Below, one piece after another: positions 41,654-50,533 of a stretch of DNA of 64,000 nucleotides. The stretch comes from Allomuricauda sp. (lineage in GTDB: Bacteria; Bacteroidota; Bacteroidia; Flavobacteriales; Flavobacteriaceae). Where the stretch lies: the NCBI GenBank assembly GCA_017795045.1, contig CP051244.1:2373802-2437801 (forward strand), read 5' to 3'. Both the position numbers and the translations under genes were made by a program. The number at the start of each line of letters is the position of its first letter. Position 1 is the stretch's first letter. The notes beneath the pieces are model-generated. The model was not told the origin of the DNA. It searched no databases and saw only the letters and a program-made list of their open reading frames with translations.

Positions 41654-43615
41654 ATGGGACGTTACGTAAGATTCTTATTTGCCACCATATACTTTGCTTT
41701 CCTATTCAGTGGTTCTGCGCAATCCATCACTGGTGAGGAACCCAATACCCTAAAGGAGTTTCAGGATATAAATACCCCATCCGGGAGGTTCAATGTCTTT
41801 TTCAATTCCGTGAACAGGTACCAAGAACATTCGGCATACGATTGGTTGGATACTGTAAAAATATACCTCTCCAATGCCCAAAAGACCAATGACACCATAG
41901 CCACAAGACTATATCAGGTTATGCAGGCCCAGATATACAATGATCTTGGGGAATACGACAAAAGTACTGCGCTGGCCAAGGAGCTCTATTTTGCCAAGGA
42001 TTCCTTGGACACCGAATCACAAAAAATTGTTTTGGATGTCTTGGATGACAATTATGCCAATCTCCAATTGTATGACAAGCAGATTGAGATCCGTAAGCAG
42101 AAACGGGAAATGGGCATTACGGAAAATGTGGCCTTTTATGATATTTACAGCAACTTGGGACTGTACCGAAAGGCTCGGAACCAATACATCATGGAGGTAA
42201 AACCAACCATAGCGGACAATGATTCCTACGGGTTGGCCAAATACCACAGTAAAGTGGGCAATTACCTGAGATTGGACAATTCGGCCCCAACTGCTCTAAG
42301 CGAATTAAAAAAGGCAAAAGCTTATTTGGATGTCTATCTCAATGACATTTCGGCACAAAAGAGCGAAGCGGAGATATTTGAGAGCGACTTGCTCAAAGCA
42401 GATATCGAAGGCAATATTGCCAAATGTCACGTCATGTTGGGGGAATACGAGCAAGCCATCCCCTTGCTCAAGGGCAGTATTGAAGCTTTGGAAGTTTCTC
42501 CCAAAAATGCCCACAGAAACGAAATCATTGAAAACACGCTTTATTTGGCCGATGCCAATCTGCAATTGGAGCGTTACACGGAAGCCAAAAAAAGTCTGGA
42601 TGTTGATTTTGAGAATATTGGCATACTCCAAAGCATCAAAAGGAATAGTTTGTTGGCAGCCTATTATGATAAGGTCGAAAACTACAAAAATGCGGCCATG
42701 TATTATAAGCGCAATGAGCGGATAAAAGATTCCCTTGCGCAAAAACAATCCTCCATCATAAAGCAGCAATTGGTGACCATAGTGGCCAATGAGGATTTGG
42801 AAAATTCCCAACGTTTGATCGATGAACAAAAAAGGATCAACGAATTGGCGCGTAGTGAGATGAAGGCTAAGGATGAGCGCATCAATTTGGTGTTCATTTC
42901 CTTGATTTTCACTTTGCTTGGTTTTGCAGGATTGGTATATGCCTATGTAAAGAGTATAAAAAACCAGCGGTTGATCGCGGAGCAGAACCATATCATAGAG
43001 AATGCGCTTATTGAAAAGGATTCCCTGTTGAAGGAAATCCACCATAGGGTAAAGAACAACCTTCAGATGGTTTCCAGTCTTTTGAGCCTGCAAACAAAAA
43101 ATACACGGAGCAAGGCCGCCATTGAAGCCTTGGAAGAAGGAAAGAGCAGGGTAAAGGCCATGGCATTGATTCACCAAAAGTTGTATCAGAACGATGACCT
43201 TTCCGTTATTGAAATGCAGGGATATATTGAAAGTTTGATCAACAGTGTGCAATCGGTTTATAAGAAAGGTGGCCACAACATCAGCATAACCATTGATGCC
43301 GAAGGTACCGAGCTGGATATAGACCGTGCCATTCCGTTTGGATTGATTTTGAACGAATTGGTATCGAACTCCTTTAAATATGCATTCCCGGAGAATGATG
43401 AGAACGGAAAAATTTATATCCATCTCAGAAAAAATGGAGAACAGGGTTATTTTGAATACACAGACAATGGAGTAGGACTTCCAGAAGATGCCGAGGAGCG
43501 TGCCCATTCCTCCATGGGTATCCGACTGATGAACAGACTTGTGAACCAGCTTCAATCCAAATTGAACATTGATAGGGATAATGAAGGGGTGCGGTTCTGG
43601 TTCAACTTTAGCTAA
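41654..43615 (+). CDS. TPR sensor kinase of the HisKA_2/HWE-like type (653 aa)
   Basis: ATG 41654 opens a signal peptide (F-L-F-A-T-I-Y-F-A-F-L-F-S-G-S-A-Q). A TPR-rich periplasmic part follows (about 60-390), then one membrane helix (V-F-I-S-L-I-F-T-L-L-G-F-A, about 415-435). The kinase core is EIHHRVKNNLQMVSSLLSLQ with the acceptor histidine, then F-G-L-I-L-N-E-L-V-S-N-S-F-K-Y-A-F-P, D-N-G-V-G-L-P and M-G-I-R-L-M-N-R. This is the HisKA_2 family, not classical HisKA. The upstream TTG at 41615 is ignored because the signal begins later. It probably signals to the LytTR regulator encoded just upstream. Confidence 0.9.
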   Translation: MGRYVRFLFATIYFAFLFSGSAQSITGEEPNTLKEFQDINTPSGRFNVFFNSVNRYQEHSAYDWLDTVKIYLSNAQKTNDTIATRLYQVMQAQIYNDLGEYDKSTALAKELYFAKDSLDTESQKIVLDVLDDNYANLQLYDKQIEIRKQKREMGITENVAFYDIYSNLGLYRKARNQYIMEVKPTIADNDSYGLAKYHSKVGNYLRLDNSAPTALSELKKAKAYLDVYLNDISAQKSEAEIFESDLLKADIEGNIAKCHVMLGEYEQAIPLLKGSIEALEVSPKNAHRNEIIENTLYLADANLQLERYTEAKKSLDVDFENIGILQSIKRNSLLAAYYDKVENYKNAAMYYKRNERIKDSLAQKQSSIIKQQLVTIVANEDLENSQRLIDEQKRINELARSEMKAKDERINLVFISLIFTLLGFAGLVYAYVKSIKNQRLIAEQNHIIENALIEKDSLLKEIHHRVKNNLQMVSSLLSLQTKNTRSKAAIEALEEGKSRVKAMALIHQKLYQNDDLSVIEMQGYIESLINSVQSVYKKGGHNISITIDAEGTELDIDRAIPFGLILNELVSNSFKYAFPENDENGKIYIHLRKNGEQGYFEYTDNGVGLPEDAEERAHSSMGIRLMNRLVNQLQSKLNIDRDNEGVRFWFNFS

Positions 43616-43664
43616 GATCTTTTCTGCTTGGGCTTTTTAAAATGGTTACATTTGATACCATTGG

Positions 43665-44717
43665 ATGAAAGCACATTACAGAAAGTACACCCTTGACTTT
43701 AAAAGACCCAGCGGGACCTCCCGTGGCATTCTTACCCAAAAGGAGACCTGGTTTTTGATTCTCGAAGAAAAAGGCCACCTTGGTATAGGGGAGTGTGGTA
43801 TTTTAAGGGGGTTGAGTGTGGACGATGTCCCCGAATACGAAGAACAACTTGCCTGGGTTTGTGATAATATGGATTTGGGTGAGATGGAGCTACTAAACCG
43901 GCTTCAAGAGTTTCCTTCCATTCAGTTTGGACTGGAACAGGCTTTTCGCTCATTAAAGTCCTCGAATCCATTTGAATTGTTCCCTTCGGAATTCACCCAA
44001 GACGAAGCGCCCATATCCATCAATGGTTTGATTTGGATGGGGGATGAGTCTTTTATGCTTTCCCAATTGGAGCAGAAATTGGCGGAAGGGTTCCGCTGCA
44101 TCAAGATGAAGATAGGGGCCTTGGATTTCGAGAAGGAAATGGCCATTTTGGAAAGTATTCGTAACAACTTTGGTCCAGATGAAATTGAACTTCGGGTAGA
44201 TGCCAACGGAGCATTTACACCTCATGAAGCTTTGGGAAAACTCCAACGATTGTCAGAATACCAATTGCATTCCATAGAGCAGCCCATCAAGGCTGGTCAA
44301 TCTACGGAGATGGCAGATTTATGCAAAAATACTCCCTTGCCCATTGCCTTGGATGAGGAACTCATAGGCGTGTTCAGTGTAACAGAAAAAGAAGAATTGC
44401 TACAAACCATTCAACCCCAATATATTATATTGAAACCAAGTTTGGTCGGCGGCTTTTCTGGGAGTTTGGAGTGGATTGATTTGGCCAAAAAGCAGGGAAT
44501 CGGGTGGTGGATCACCAGTGCCTTGGAGAGCAATATAGGACTCAATGCCATTGCCCAATGGACATACACCTTGGGCAACCAAATGCCACAAGGTTTGGGC
44601 ACTGGAAGCTTGTATACCAACAATTTTGAGAGTCCATTGGAAGTGGGGCACGGCAATTTGTGCTATAAGTCGAATAAGAATTGGAAAAATGATTTAATTA
44701 AAAGTTTATGTATATAG
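43665..44717 (+). CDS. menC: o-Succinylbenzoate synthase (350 aa)
   Basis: Enolase-superfamily protein with K-M-K-I-G (base), R-V-D-A-N-G-A-F, S-I-E-Q-P-I-K, A-L-D-E-E-L and I-L-K-P-S-L-V-G-G, followed by T-S-A-L-E-S-N-I-G. This set of metal ligands and lysines is the MenC/OSBS pattern, but N-acylamino acid racemase-type side activity is common in the family. It dehydrates SHCHC to o-succinylbenzoate. It overlaps the CPBP gene by 10 bp, so the menC-CPBP-menE run is coupled. SHCHC formation (MenH step) has no candidate in the window. Confidence 0.9.
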   Translation: MKAHYRKYTLDFKRPSGTSRGILTQKETWFLILEEKGHLGIGECGILRGLSVDDVPEYEEQLAWVCDNMDLGEMELLNRLQEFPSIQFGLEQAFRSLKSSNPFELFPSEFTQDEAPISINGLIWMGDESFMLSQLEQKLAEGFRCIKMKIGALDFEKEMAILESIRNNFGPDEIELRVDANGAFTPHEALGKLQRLSEYQLHSIEQPIKAGQSTEMADLCKNTPLPIALDEELIGVFSVTEKEELLQTIQPQYIILKPSLVGGFSGSLEWIDLAKKQGIGWWITSALESNIGLNAIAQWTYTLGNQMPQGLGTGSLYTNNFESPLEVGHGNLCYKSNKNWKNDLIKSLCI

Positions 44718-45646
44718 AACAAGGCTATAAAGGAGAAATTGGGTTATGGAAATATTTTGTGATTCCGTTGGCATTTATGGGTTTTATGGTAATGAACTAT
44801 ATCATCACGATCAATTCGCCCATAAGTGTGGAGGACACCATGCAGCAGTTGATAGAGCAGCTAGGTTCCAATACGGTATTGATTATTCTTTTGCTGCCCT
44901 TGTCTGTTGGATTGTTGGTGGTATGGGGCTGGACCTATTTGGTCCATAGACAGTCCATAACCTCGTTGACCACCTCCAGAAAAAAAGTGGACTGGAAGCG
45001 GATTTTTTTCTCCTTTGGTTTATGGACCGTACTGACACTACTTCTGACAGGAATTGATATTTACGCTTCCCCGGATAAATATGTGCTCAATTTTGATTGG
45101 GCCAAGTTTGTTCTGTTGGCGATTATTGGGGTTGTCCTGATTCCCATGCAGACCAGTTTCGAAGAGTACCTTTTTAGGGGACATATGATGCAGGGTCTAG
45201 GCATTTTGGCCAAAAACCGATGGGTGCCCTTGGTAGTCACCTCCACTTTATTTGGTTTGATGCACATTGCCAACCCGGAAGTGGAAAAGCTGGGTCATGG
45301 AGTTTTGGTCTATTATATCGGTACCGGTTTTTTCTTGGGAATCCTCACCTTGATGGATGAAGGACTGGAGCTCGCCTTGGGTTTTCATGCTGCCAACAAT
45401 TTAATAACGGCTTTATTGGTCACAGCGGATTGGACAGCTTTTCAAACCAATTCTGTTTACAAAGATATTTCTGAACCTGCTTTGGGGTGGGATGCGTTGA
45501 TTCCCGTGTTTGTGATTTTCCCCTTACTGTTATGGTTCTTCTCCAGAAAATATGGATGGAAAAACTGGAAACAGCGATTGTTCGGAAAGGTAATGACCAA
45601 AGAGGAATTTGTAGCATTGACCCATGGGGAATCCGATATGGCATAA
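44708..45646 (+). CDS. CPBP-family intramembrane metalloprotease (312 aa)
   Basis: Several membrane helices, with the CPBP/CAAX-like active-site signature F-E-E-Y-L-F-R-G-H-M-M-Q in one helix and later H-I-A-N-P and F-H-A-A-N-N (the second and third histidine/asparagine motifs). These are the Rce1-like glutamate and histidine residues. In bacteria such proteins process bacteriocins or regulators, but the substrate here is unknown. It overlaps menC by 10 bp and menE by 23 bp, so it is embedded in the menaquinone operon; many Bacteroidota share this order. Confidence 0.88.
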   Translation: MYIEQGYKGEIGLWKYFVIPLAFMGFMVMNYIITINSPISVEDTMQQLIEQLGSNTVLIILLLPLSVGLLVVWGWTYLVHRQSITSLTTSRKKVDWKRIFFSFGLWTVLTLLLTGIDIYASPDKYVLNFDWAKFVLLAIIGVVLIPMQTSFEEYLFRGHMMQGLGILAKNRWVPLVVTSTLFGLMHIANPEVEKLGHGVLVYYIGTGFFLGILTLMDEGLELALGFHAANNLITALLVTADWTAFQTNSVYKDISEPALGWDALIPVFVIFPLLLWFFSRKYGWKNWKQRLFGKVMTKEEFVALTHGESDMA

Positions 45647-46703
45647 TATCCATCCAGCTTTTAAGCTCAACGGTGTTCCGTACTCCTTTAACGAACTTTT
45701 GGATAAAGGGCATGCCTTGGTCAAGGAAGGCAGTGTTTTTGAGCGTGATATGGGCACCTTTTTATTGGGCTGGCTTTCACAGGACCCTGCACAAGAGGTT
45801 TTTACCTCCGGGTCTACGGGAGCGCCTAAGAAAATCAATTTAAAGAAGGAGCATATGGTCAATTCCGCCAAGGCTACCGGTCAATATTTCAACATGGATG
45901 CGGGTCATACGGCCTTGCTTTGTCTGCCTTTTTCAGGGATTGCAGGCAAAATGATGTTGGTCCGTGCCATGGTCTTGGGCTGGCAATTGGATTATGTGGA
46001 ACCCACCTCCACACCCTTGACCCGTACCAGCAAACGATATGATTTCGCGGCCATGGTTCCGCTGCAAGTGCAAAACTCACTGGAACAATTGGGGCAGGTT
46101 CGCACATTGATCATAGGAGGGGCACCGGTAAATGCAACTCTTAAAAAAAAGCTGGGCACCCTTGGCACCCACTGTTATGAAACCTATGGCATGACCGAAA
46201 CCGTGACCCATATTGCCATAAAAGCCATTAATGGTCCCGAAGGTTCCGATATTTTTCAGACACTTCCCGGGGTTAACATCTCAAAGGATACAAGGGGATG
46301 TCTGGTCATTGATGCACCGGCTATTTCCGATGTGAAAATTGTGACCAACGACTTGGTGGACATTGTTTCGGAAGATACCTTTCAGTGGTTGGGTAGGTTT
46401 GATTCCATTATAAATTCTGGAGGAATAAAGCTGGTTCCTGAAAAGATAGAAGAAAAGCTATCCCCACTTTTCAATTCCAGATTTTTTGTAGCAGGAGAGC
46501 CCGATGAAAAATTGGGACAACGTTTGATTTTGATAGTAGAAGGAACTTGCAATACAAAGCAGCTCCTTCTAGAAATAAAATCCCTTGAAACGCTTCAAAA
46601 GTTTGAAGTGCCCAAAGTCATTTATTGCGTTCCCAAATTCATTGAAACCAAAACGGGGAAAATATTGCGTAATGAAACACAGGAACTTACTTACACTGTG
46701 TAA
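45624..46703 (+). CDS. menE: o-Succinylbenzoate--CoA ligase (359 aa)
   Basis: Shortened ANL adenylating enzyme. The phosphate loop is V-F-T-S-G-S-T-G-A-P-K, followed by L-C-L-P-F-S-G-I-A-G, Y-E-T-Y-G-M-T-E-T and L-V-D-I-V-S; the C-terminal domain has I-I-N-S-G-G-I-K-L-V and a late K-T-G-K-I catalytic lysine. About 100 residues of the usual N-terminal part are absent, which is normal for Bacteroidota MenE. It makes OSB-CoA for MenB. The ATG at 45624 overlaps the CPBP gene by 23 bp. A terminator hairpin overlaps its stop codon. Confidence 0.9.
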   Translation: MGNPIWHNIHPAFKLNGVPYSFNELLDKGHALVKEGSVFERDMGTFLLGWLSQDPAQEVFTSGSTGAPKKINLKKEHMVNSAKATGQYFNMDAGHTALLCLPFSGIAGKMMLVRAMVLGWQLDYVEPTSTPLTRTSKRYDFAAMVPLQVQNSLEQLGQVRTLIIGGAPVNATLKKKLGTLGTHCYETYGMTETVTHIAIKAINGPEGSDIFQTLPGVNISKDTRGCLVIDAPAISDVKIVTNDLVDIVSEDTFQWLGRFDSIINSGGIKLVPEKIEEKLSPLFNSRFFVAGEPDEKLGQRLILIVEGTCNTKQLLLEIKSLETLQKFEVPKVIYCVPKFIETKTGKILRNETQELTYTV

Positions 46704-46714
46704 GCTTTTTTTTC
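46690..46714 (+). terminator. Terminator overlapping the menE stop codon
   Basis: CTTACAC (46690-46696) / GTGTAAG (46698-46704) with the TAA stop inside the hairpin, then C and eight T to 46713. The stem is AT-rich, so the stop may be leaky. Confidence 0.55.
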
Positions 46715-46776
46715 ATATCTTCATAAAGTTCCCCGATTGATTTATAATCAGTTATATCATTGAAATCTCAAAAAAA

Positions 46777-48531
46777 ATGAAAAACACACTATTGTTTTTG
46801 GTTTTGTGTGCGGTGCTGCCACTTTACCCCCAAGCCACGGATAGGATGGTTACCGGACAGGTCACCGATGTTTGGGAAACCCCTATAGAAGATGTGAACG
46901 TTTTGGTAAAAGGTACGGAGCGTGGGGTACAGACCGATCAGGAAGGAAGGTTCTCTTTAAATGCCGACACAGGGGAAGTGTTGGTGTTTTCCGCAGTAGG
47001 GTATGGCAATGTGGAAATGGAGATACTGGAAATTGAAGAAAGATTTAAAATCATCCTTTCACCCAGAACTACAAAGTTGAAAGAGGTGGTTGTGGAAGAG
47101 ACCAAGCGTAAGACCAGACAGGACTTGTTGATAGACTATGCCACCAATAAAAATTTGATCAAGACCACAATAGGTATTTTGGACAAGGATCGTTCTTCCA
47201 CTGCCCTGGAAATTATTGATGGTGATAATCTGTTGCCAGTGGGTCCGGATTTTTTGGCGTCTTTGCAGAATTTTAACCTTAATATGCGGGTAGTTAGGCC
47301 TCCTGAAGCCCCGTATGGTGAAGTGAACGTGTATTTACGCAGAATCTCTTATATGGATGTTACAGGAGATTCCCTTCGGACTTCACAACCCAGGGCTATT
47401 TTTGATGTGGATGGTTTTGTGCAGGAAACGGCTCCTACCTATTTAACCGGTTCGGATATTGACCGAGTGGCCATATTGGAACGTAATGCAGCCGTAAGCC
47501 GCTATGGGCCAAGGGCTATTGGTGGGGTAATCATCATTAATACCAAAGCCAAAAGTGAAATGGATGCGTTGGGGTATGGCAAGGATTATACCACGGCCGA
47601 TGTGCGCAATAGTATGAACCACTTGTTTGAAGAAGCAGATTATGTACCTGCAATTCCGGAGTATATGGAAGCCTTTGGAACCATTGCCTCAGAAGGAGTG
47701 GCAATGGAGTTGTTCCAAACGAGCAAGGGAGATTACATGAAGGATTCGTATTTTCTAATGGATATGGCGTATTATTTTCGAGAACGTTGGAAAGACGAAA
47801 AGGAAGCAAACAATATCCTAAAGGAAATTCATGAAGAATTTTCGCAAAACATACCTGCTTTGAGAGGTTTGGCCTATAGGTACGCCTTATTGGGCAAACA
47901 TGATAAGGCTTTGGAGATTTTCCTTGAAGTATTGGAGCAAGACCCCTTGTCCGCACAATCCTATTGTGATGTCGCACAGGCCTACGCGGAAAGAATGAAC
48001 TATAAAAAAGTTTCCAAGACGTATGAAGATTATCAAGCCATGAGAGGGAATGATCTTCCTTATGATGCGTATGGCGCAGATTTGTTCATGACCACGGACT
48101 CTTATGGATATGTGAAGTCCAATAAAGAAAGACCGAGCTGGGAAAAAATAAACGAAGGAATGGGAGGAGAGATTTCACATACCCGAATCGCTTTGTCTTG
48201 GAACAACCCTGATGTTAAGATTGGGTTCCAATTGGAGGATCCCGAGTCTTCATTCAAGACATGGGAAGTAAAATCCCATGATGATGAAACGGACAGGGGA
48301 TATGCCAGTACTCAATTTTTTCTGGATGAAAATGTGTCAGGTGAGTGGCTATTAAATTTACTTTATTATGAGAGTGAAACCCAAACCCCTACCTACTTGA
48401 GGATAACCAGTTATTTCAATTATGGACTTCCCACGCAGCGTTCGGAAACCCGGGTACTAAAATTAACCCAAGAATATGAAGGGAATGGTTTGGTAAAGAT
48501 CAATACCTCCATGGGAACATTAGGGAAATAG
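46777..48531 (+). CDS. Secreted plug-domain protein with TPR and DUF2135-like C-terminus, paralog 1 (584 aa)
   Basis: Signal peptide to about residue 19. Carboxypeptidase-like regulatory domain (about 24-105: V-T-G-Q-V-T-D-V-W-E-T-P-I-E-D-V-N-V, then L-K-E-V-V-V-E-E). A linker N-K-N-L-I-K-T-x-x-G-I-L-D-K-D-R is shared with paralog 2. Plug domain (about 150-260: A-I-F-D-V-D-G-F-V, Y-G-P-R-A-I-G-G-V-I-I-I-N-T-K). Two or more TPR-like repeats follow (about 360-420: L-L-G-K-H-D-K-A-L-E-I-F). The C-terminal beta domain (about 470-575) resembles DUF2135. There is no outer-membrane beta-barrel, although SusC/RagA plugs normally precede one. Function unknown; likely periplasmic or surface. Confidence 0.72.
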   Translation: MKNTLLFLVLCAVLPLYPQATDRMVTGQVTDVWETPIEDVNVLVKGTERGVQTDQEGRFSLNADTGEVLVFSAVGYGNVEMEILEIEERFKIILSPRTTKLKEVVVEETKRKTRQDLLIDYATNKNLIKTTIGILDKDRSSTALEIIDGDNLLPVGPDFLASLQNFNLNMRVVRPPEAPYGEVNVYLRRISYMDVTGDSLRTSQPRAIFDVDGFVQETAPTYLTGSDIDRVAILERNAAVSRYGPRAIGGVIIINTKAKSEMDALGYGKDYTTADVRNSMNHLFEEADYVPAIPEYMEAFGTIASEGVAMELFQTSKGDYMKDSYFLMDMAYYFRERWKDEKEANNILKEIHEEFSQNIPALRGLAYRYALLGKHDKALEIFLEVLEQDPLSAQSYCDVAQAYAERMNYKKVSKTYEDYQAMRGNDLPYDAYGADLFMTTDSYGYVKSNKERPSWEKINEGMGGEISHTRIALSWNNPDVKIGFQLEDPESSFKTWEVKSHDDETDRGYASTQFFLDENVSGEWLLNLLYYESETQTPTYLRITSYFNYGLPTQRSETRVLKLTQEYEGNGLVKINTSMGTLGK

Positions 48532-48605
48532 TTTTATAAACTCTATCCGGGCCGGGGAAGGAAGTGACTTTTAACGAACAAAATTGGTATTGAATAGATT
48601 GAAGG

Positions 48606-50381
48606 TTATCGCATAAGGGCGAAATTATCAATCTTCAACCGTGATTTTATCCTGCCGTTCCATTTGCGCAACGCCTCAAGGTCATCCCCATGATCGGTCT
48701 CCTTCCTCATGTTTTTAGCTTCGGCATTGGCGCCATCGTAGACCTCATCGTAAATGGCTTTCATTTCGTCAAAGGTCATCCCTTCCTTGATTCGGGAATT
48801 GCCCAACTGTCTATATATCTCATAGATATCAAAGAGCAGATTAATGTAAATAAGTTTGTTTCTGGTATGCTCATGATGAAACTCGGAAGAGTTGATATCC
48901 ATAAGGGTTCTTCCCACAATTTTTCTGTTTCCGTTCCAATCCCAGTACATATCCAGCATATAACCAATATTGATCTGGTTCTTTCCTTTGGGGCCGGAGG
49001 TTTTCCTTAGAACTTGAAAGGGGGAATCATAGCTCTTTCCCGTTTTATATTCCTTGTCACCTTGAATCCCTTTGGGAACATCCTCGGTTTCATCGCGTAA
49101 ATGGTCCCATTCAAAACGTTTGTCTTCTTGCCATGAAAGGACCGATGGGCGGGCATAGGCCAAATCTTCGATAGGAATATAGCTGTCATAATTGATCAGG
49201 TACCCTTTTTCTTTCATATAATCCAAAGATCTTTGGTCATTAAAACTTTTTGGGTATTGGTAATTGGTTTCCCAAAAATCATCGGATGCCTGTAGGGCGA
49301 TTATTTTATCATAGTCATTGCTAAAGGAAATGTCTTTTGTAAAATAAGGTTCCTCAAACGATTTATTGTAATCATAGAAATAGATGAATGTTCGTGAATT
49401 GATGATTTCCGAAATACTTTCCGTAGTGTAATTCATCTGAAAGGAGAAATCCAAATATTGGATTTTCCCATAATCCAAAGGATTGAAAACAATATTGAAC
49501 CCAATTTCCATGGGGGTCAGGGAAACGGTTTCATTTATGGAGGTCAGGGCATTGGTCACGGGGTCCTTGATGCCAAGCTCAATTTTTTTGACAATCAACT
49601 TCTCATAATCTACAATCATTTTTCCATAGAACAGCCTCCCATTCGGGTTTTTGGGTGTAAAAGAAAGCGATGCTTCTTCTTGGGTGCACGAACTGCAATC
49701 GTCAATTCGAACCATATATTTTCTTTTGAGGGCATTGTAGTCCATATTGCCAGGGTGATCGGGCAATATTTGACCGGTTTCCTCGAAAAAGGTAAAATCA
49801 CTTAAAATCTGGGTGTTGTCCAGACTGTAAAACGCAAAAGATTTGTTGAGGCCAAATCGTCCGCTTTTGACTTTTAGATCCGTAATACCTCCTGAAAGGC
49901 TTTGCTTACTATTATAAAAACCTTCTATCTGTTCTAGGGGGATGCCTCTCACAGCGGAGGTTAGTGTTAAAAAGGCCTTGCTCGAAGTGGTTTCCCCTTG
50001 TTGCCTATACTTTTGAACAATATTGTCCAACAACCTGTAAGGGTATTCCTTGTCCTCACCAGCGGTGAGCACAACTTCTTGTAGGGTGGAAACATCGGGC
50101 TCCAAAAAAAGTTTGGACTCATCCGTAAAGTATGTCAAGGGCACTATTTTTGTTTTAAACCCTAAATGCCGTACTTCCATGGAATCTTTTTGGATATGAC
50201 CATCCACGGCAAATTTACCATCCTCATTGGTGATGGTGTGATGGGTATCCTTTCCAAAAACGGTAATTGTGGAAAAGGGTAGTGGTTGCTGTGTGGCTTT
50301 ATCAAGGACAGCCCCCTCAATTTTTGTTTGTGACCAACCTACAGCGCAAACAAATAACATTAGAAAACAAACTTTCTTCAT
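48606..50381 (-). CDS. Secreted carboxypeptidase-like regulatory domain protein (591 aa)
   Basis: Signal peptide (L-M-L-F-V-C-A-V-G-W-S-Q), then a carboxypeptidase-like regulatory domain: K-I-E-G-A-V-L-D-K-A-T-Q-Q-P-L-P-F-S-T, N-E-D-G-K-F, L-Q-E-V-V-L-T-A. After that a large region of beta strands rich in aromatic residues (about 120-420) and helices (about 430-590) shows no motif I recognise. A CxxC-type pair occurs in D-D-C-S-S-C-T. It resembles Bacteroidota proteins annotated only by the N-terminal domain. It sits on the opposite strand between plug paralogs 1 and 2 but has no plug domain, so it is not part of the trio by sequence. Confidence 0.7.
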   Translation of the reverse strand: MKKVCFLMLFVCAVGWSQTKIEGAVLDKATQQPLPFSTITVFGKDTHHTITNEDGKFAVDGHIQKDSMEVRHLGFKTKIVPLTYFTDESKLFLEPDVSTLQEVVLTAGEDKEYPYRLLDNIVQKYRQQGETTSSKAFLTLTSAVRGIPLEQIEGFYNSKQSLSGGITDLKVKSGRFGLNKSFAFYSLDNTQILSDFTFFEETGQILPDHPGNMDYNALKRKYMVRIDDCSSCTQEEASLSFTPKNPNGRLFYGKMIVDYEKLIVKKIELGIKDPVTNALTSINETVSLTPMEIGFNIVFNPLDYGKIQYLDFSFQMNYTTESISEIINSRTFIYFYDYNKSFEEPYFTKDISFSNDYDKIIALQASDDFWETNYQYPKSFNDQRSLDYMKEKGYLINYDSYIPIEDLAYARPSVLSWQEDKRFEWDHLRDETEDVPKGIQGDKEYKTGKSYDSPFQVLRKTSGPKGKNQINIGYMLDMYWDWNGNRKIVGRTLMDINSSEFHHEHTRNKLIYINLLFDIYEIYRQLGNSRIKEGMTFDEMKAIYDEVYDGANAEAKNMRKETDHGDDLEALRKWNGRIKSRLKIDNFALMR

Positions 50382-50533
50382 CCTTGTTTAATTTAATGGG
50401 GGAGATTTCCTTGACTTCTAATATAAGCATTTGATTTCTAGTAAGAAAACAGCTTTCATGCGTATCGGACAATCATTGATGCCACATTGATTGGATATGG
50501 ATGGATTTTGTAACTTCATCCAAAATCAACCCT

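Noticed and set aside
45624..46703. menE as a truncated pseudogene
   Set aside because: It is shorter than E. coli MenE, but motifs for adenylation and the C-terminal lysine are intact and the short form is usual in Bacteroidota.
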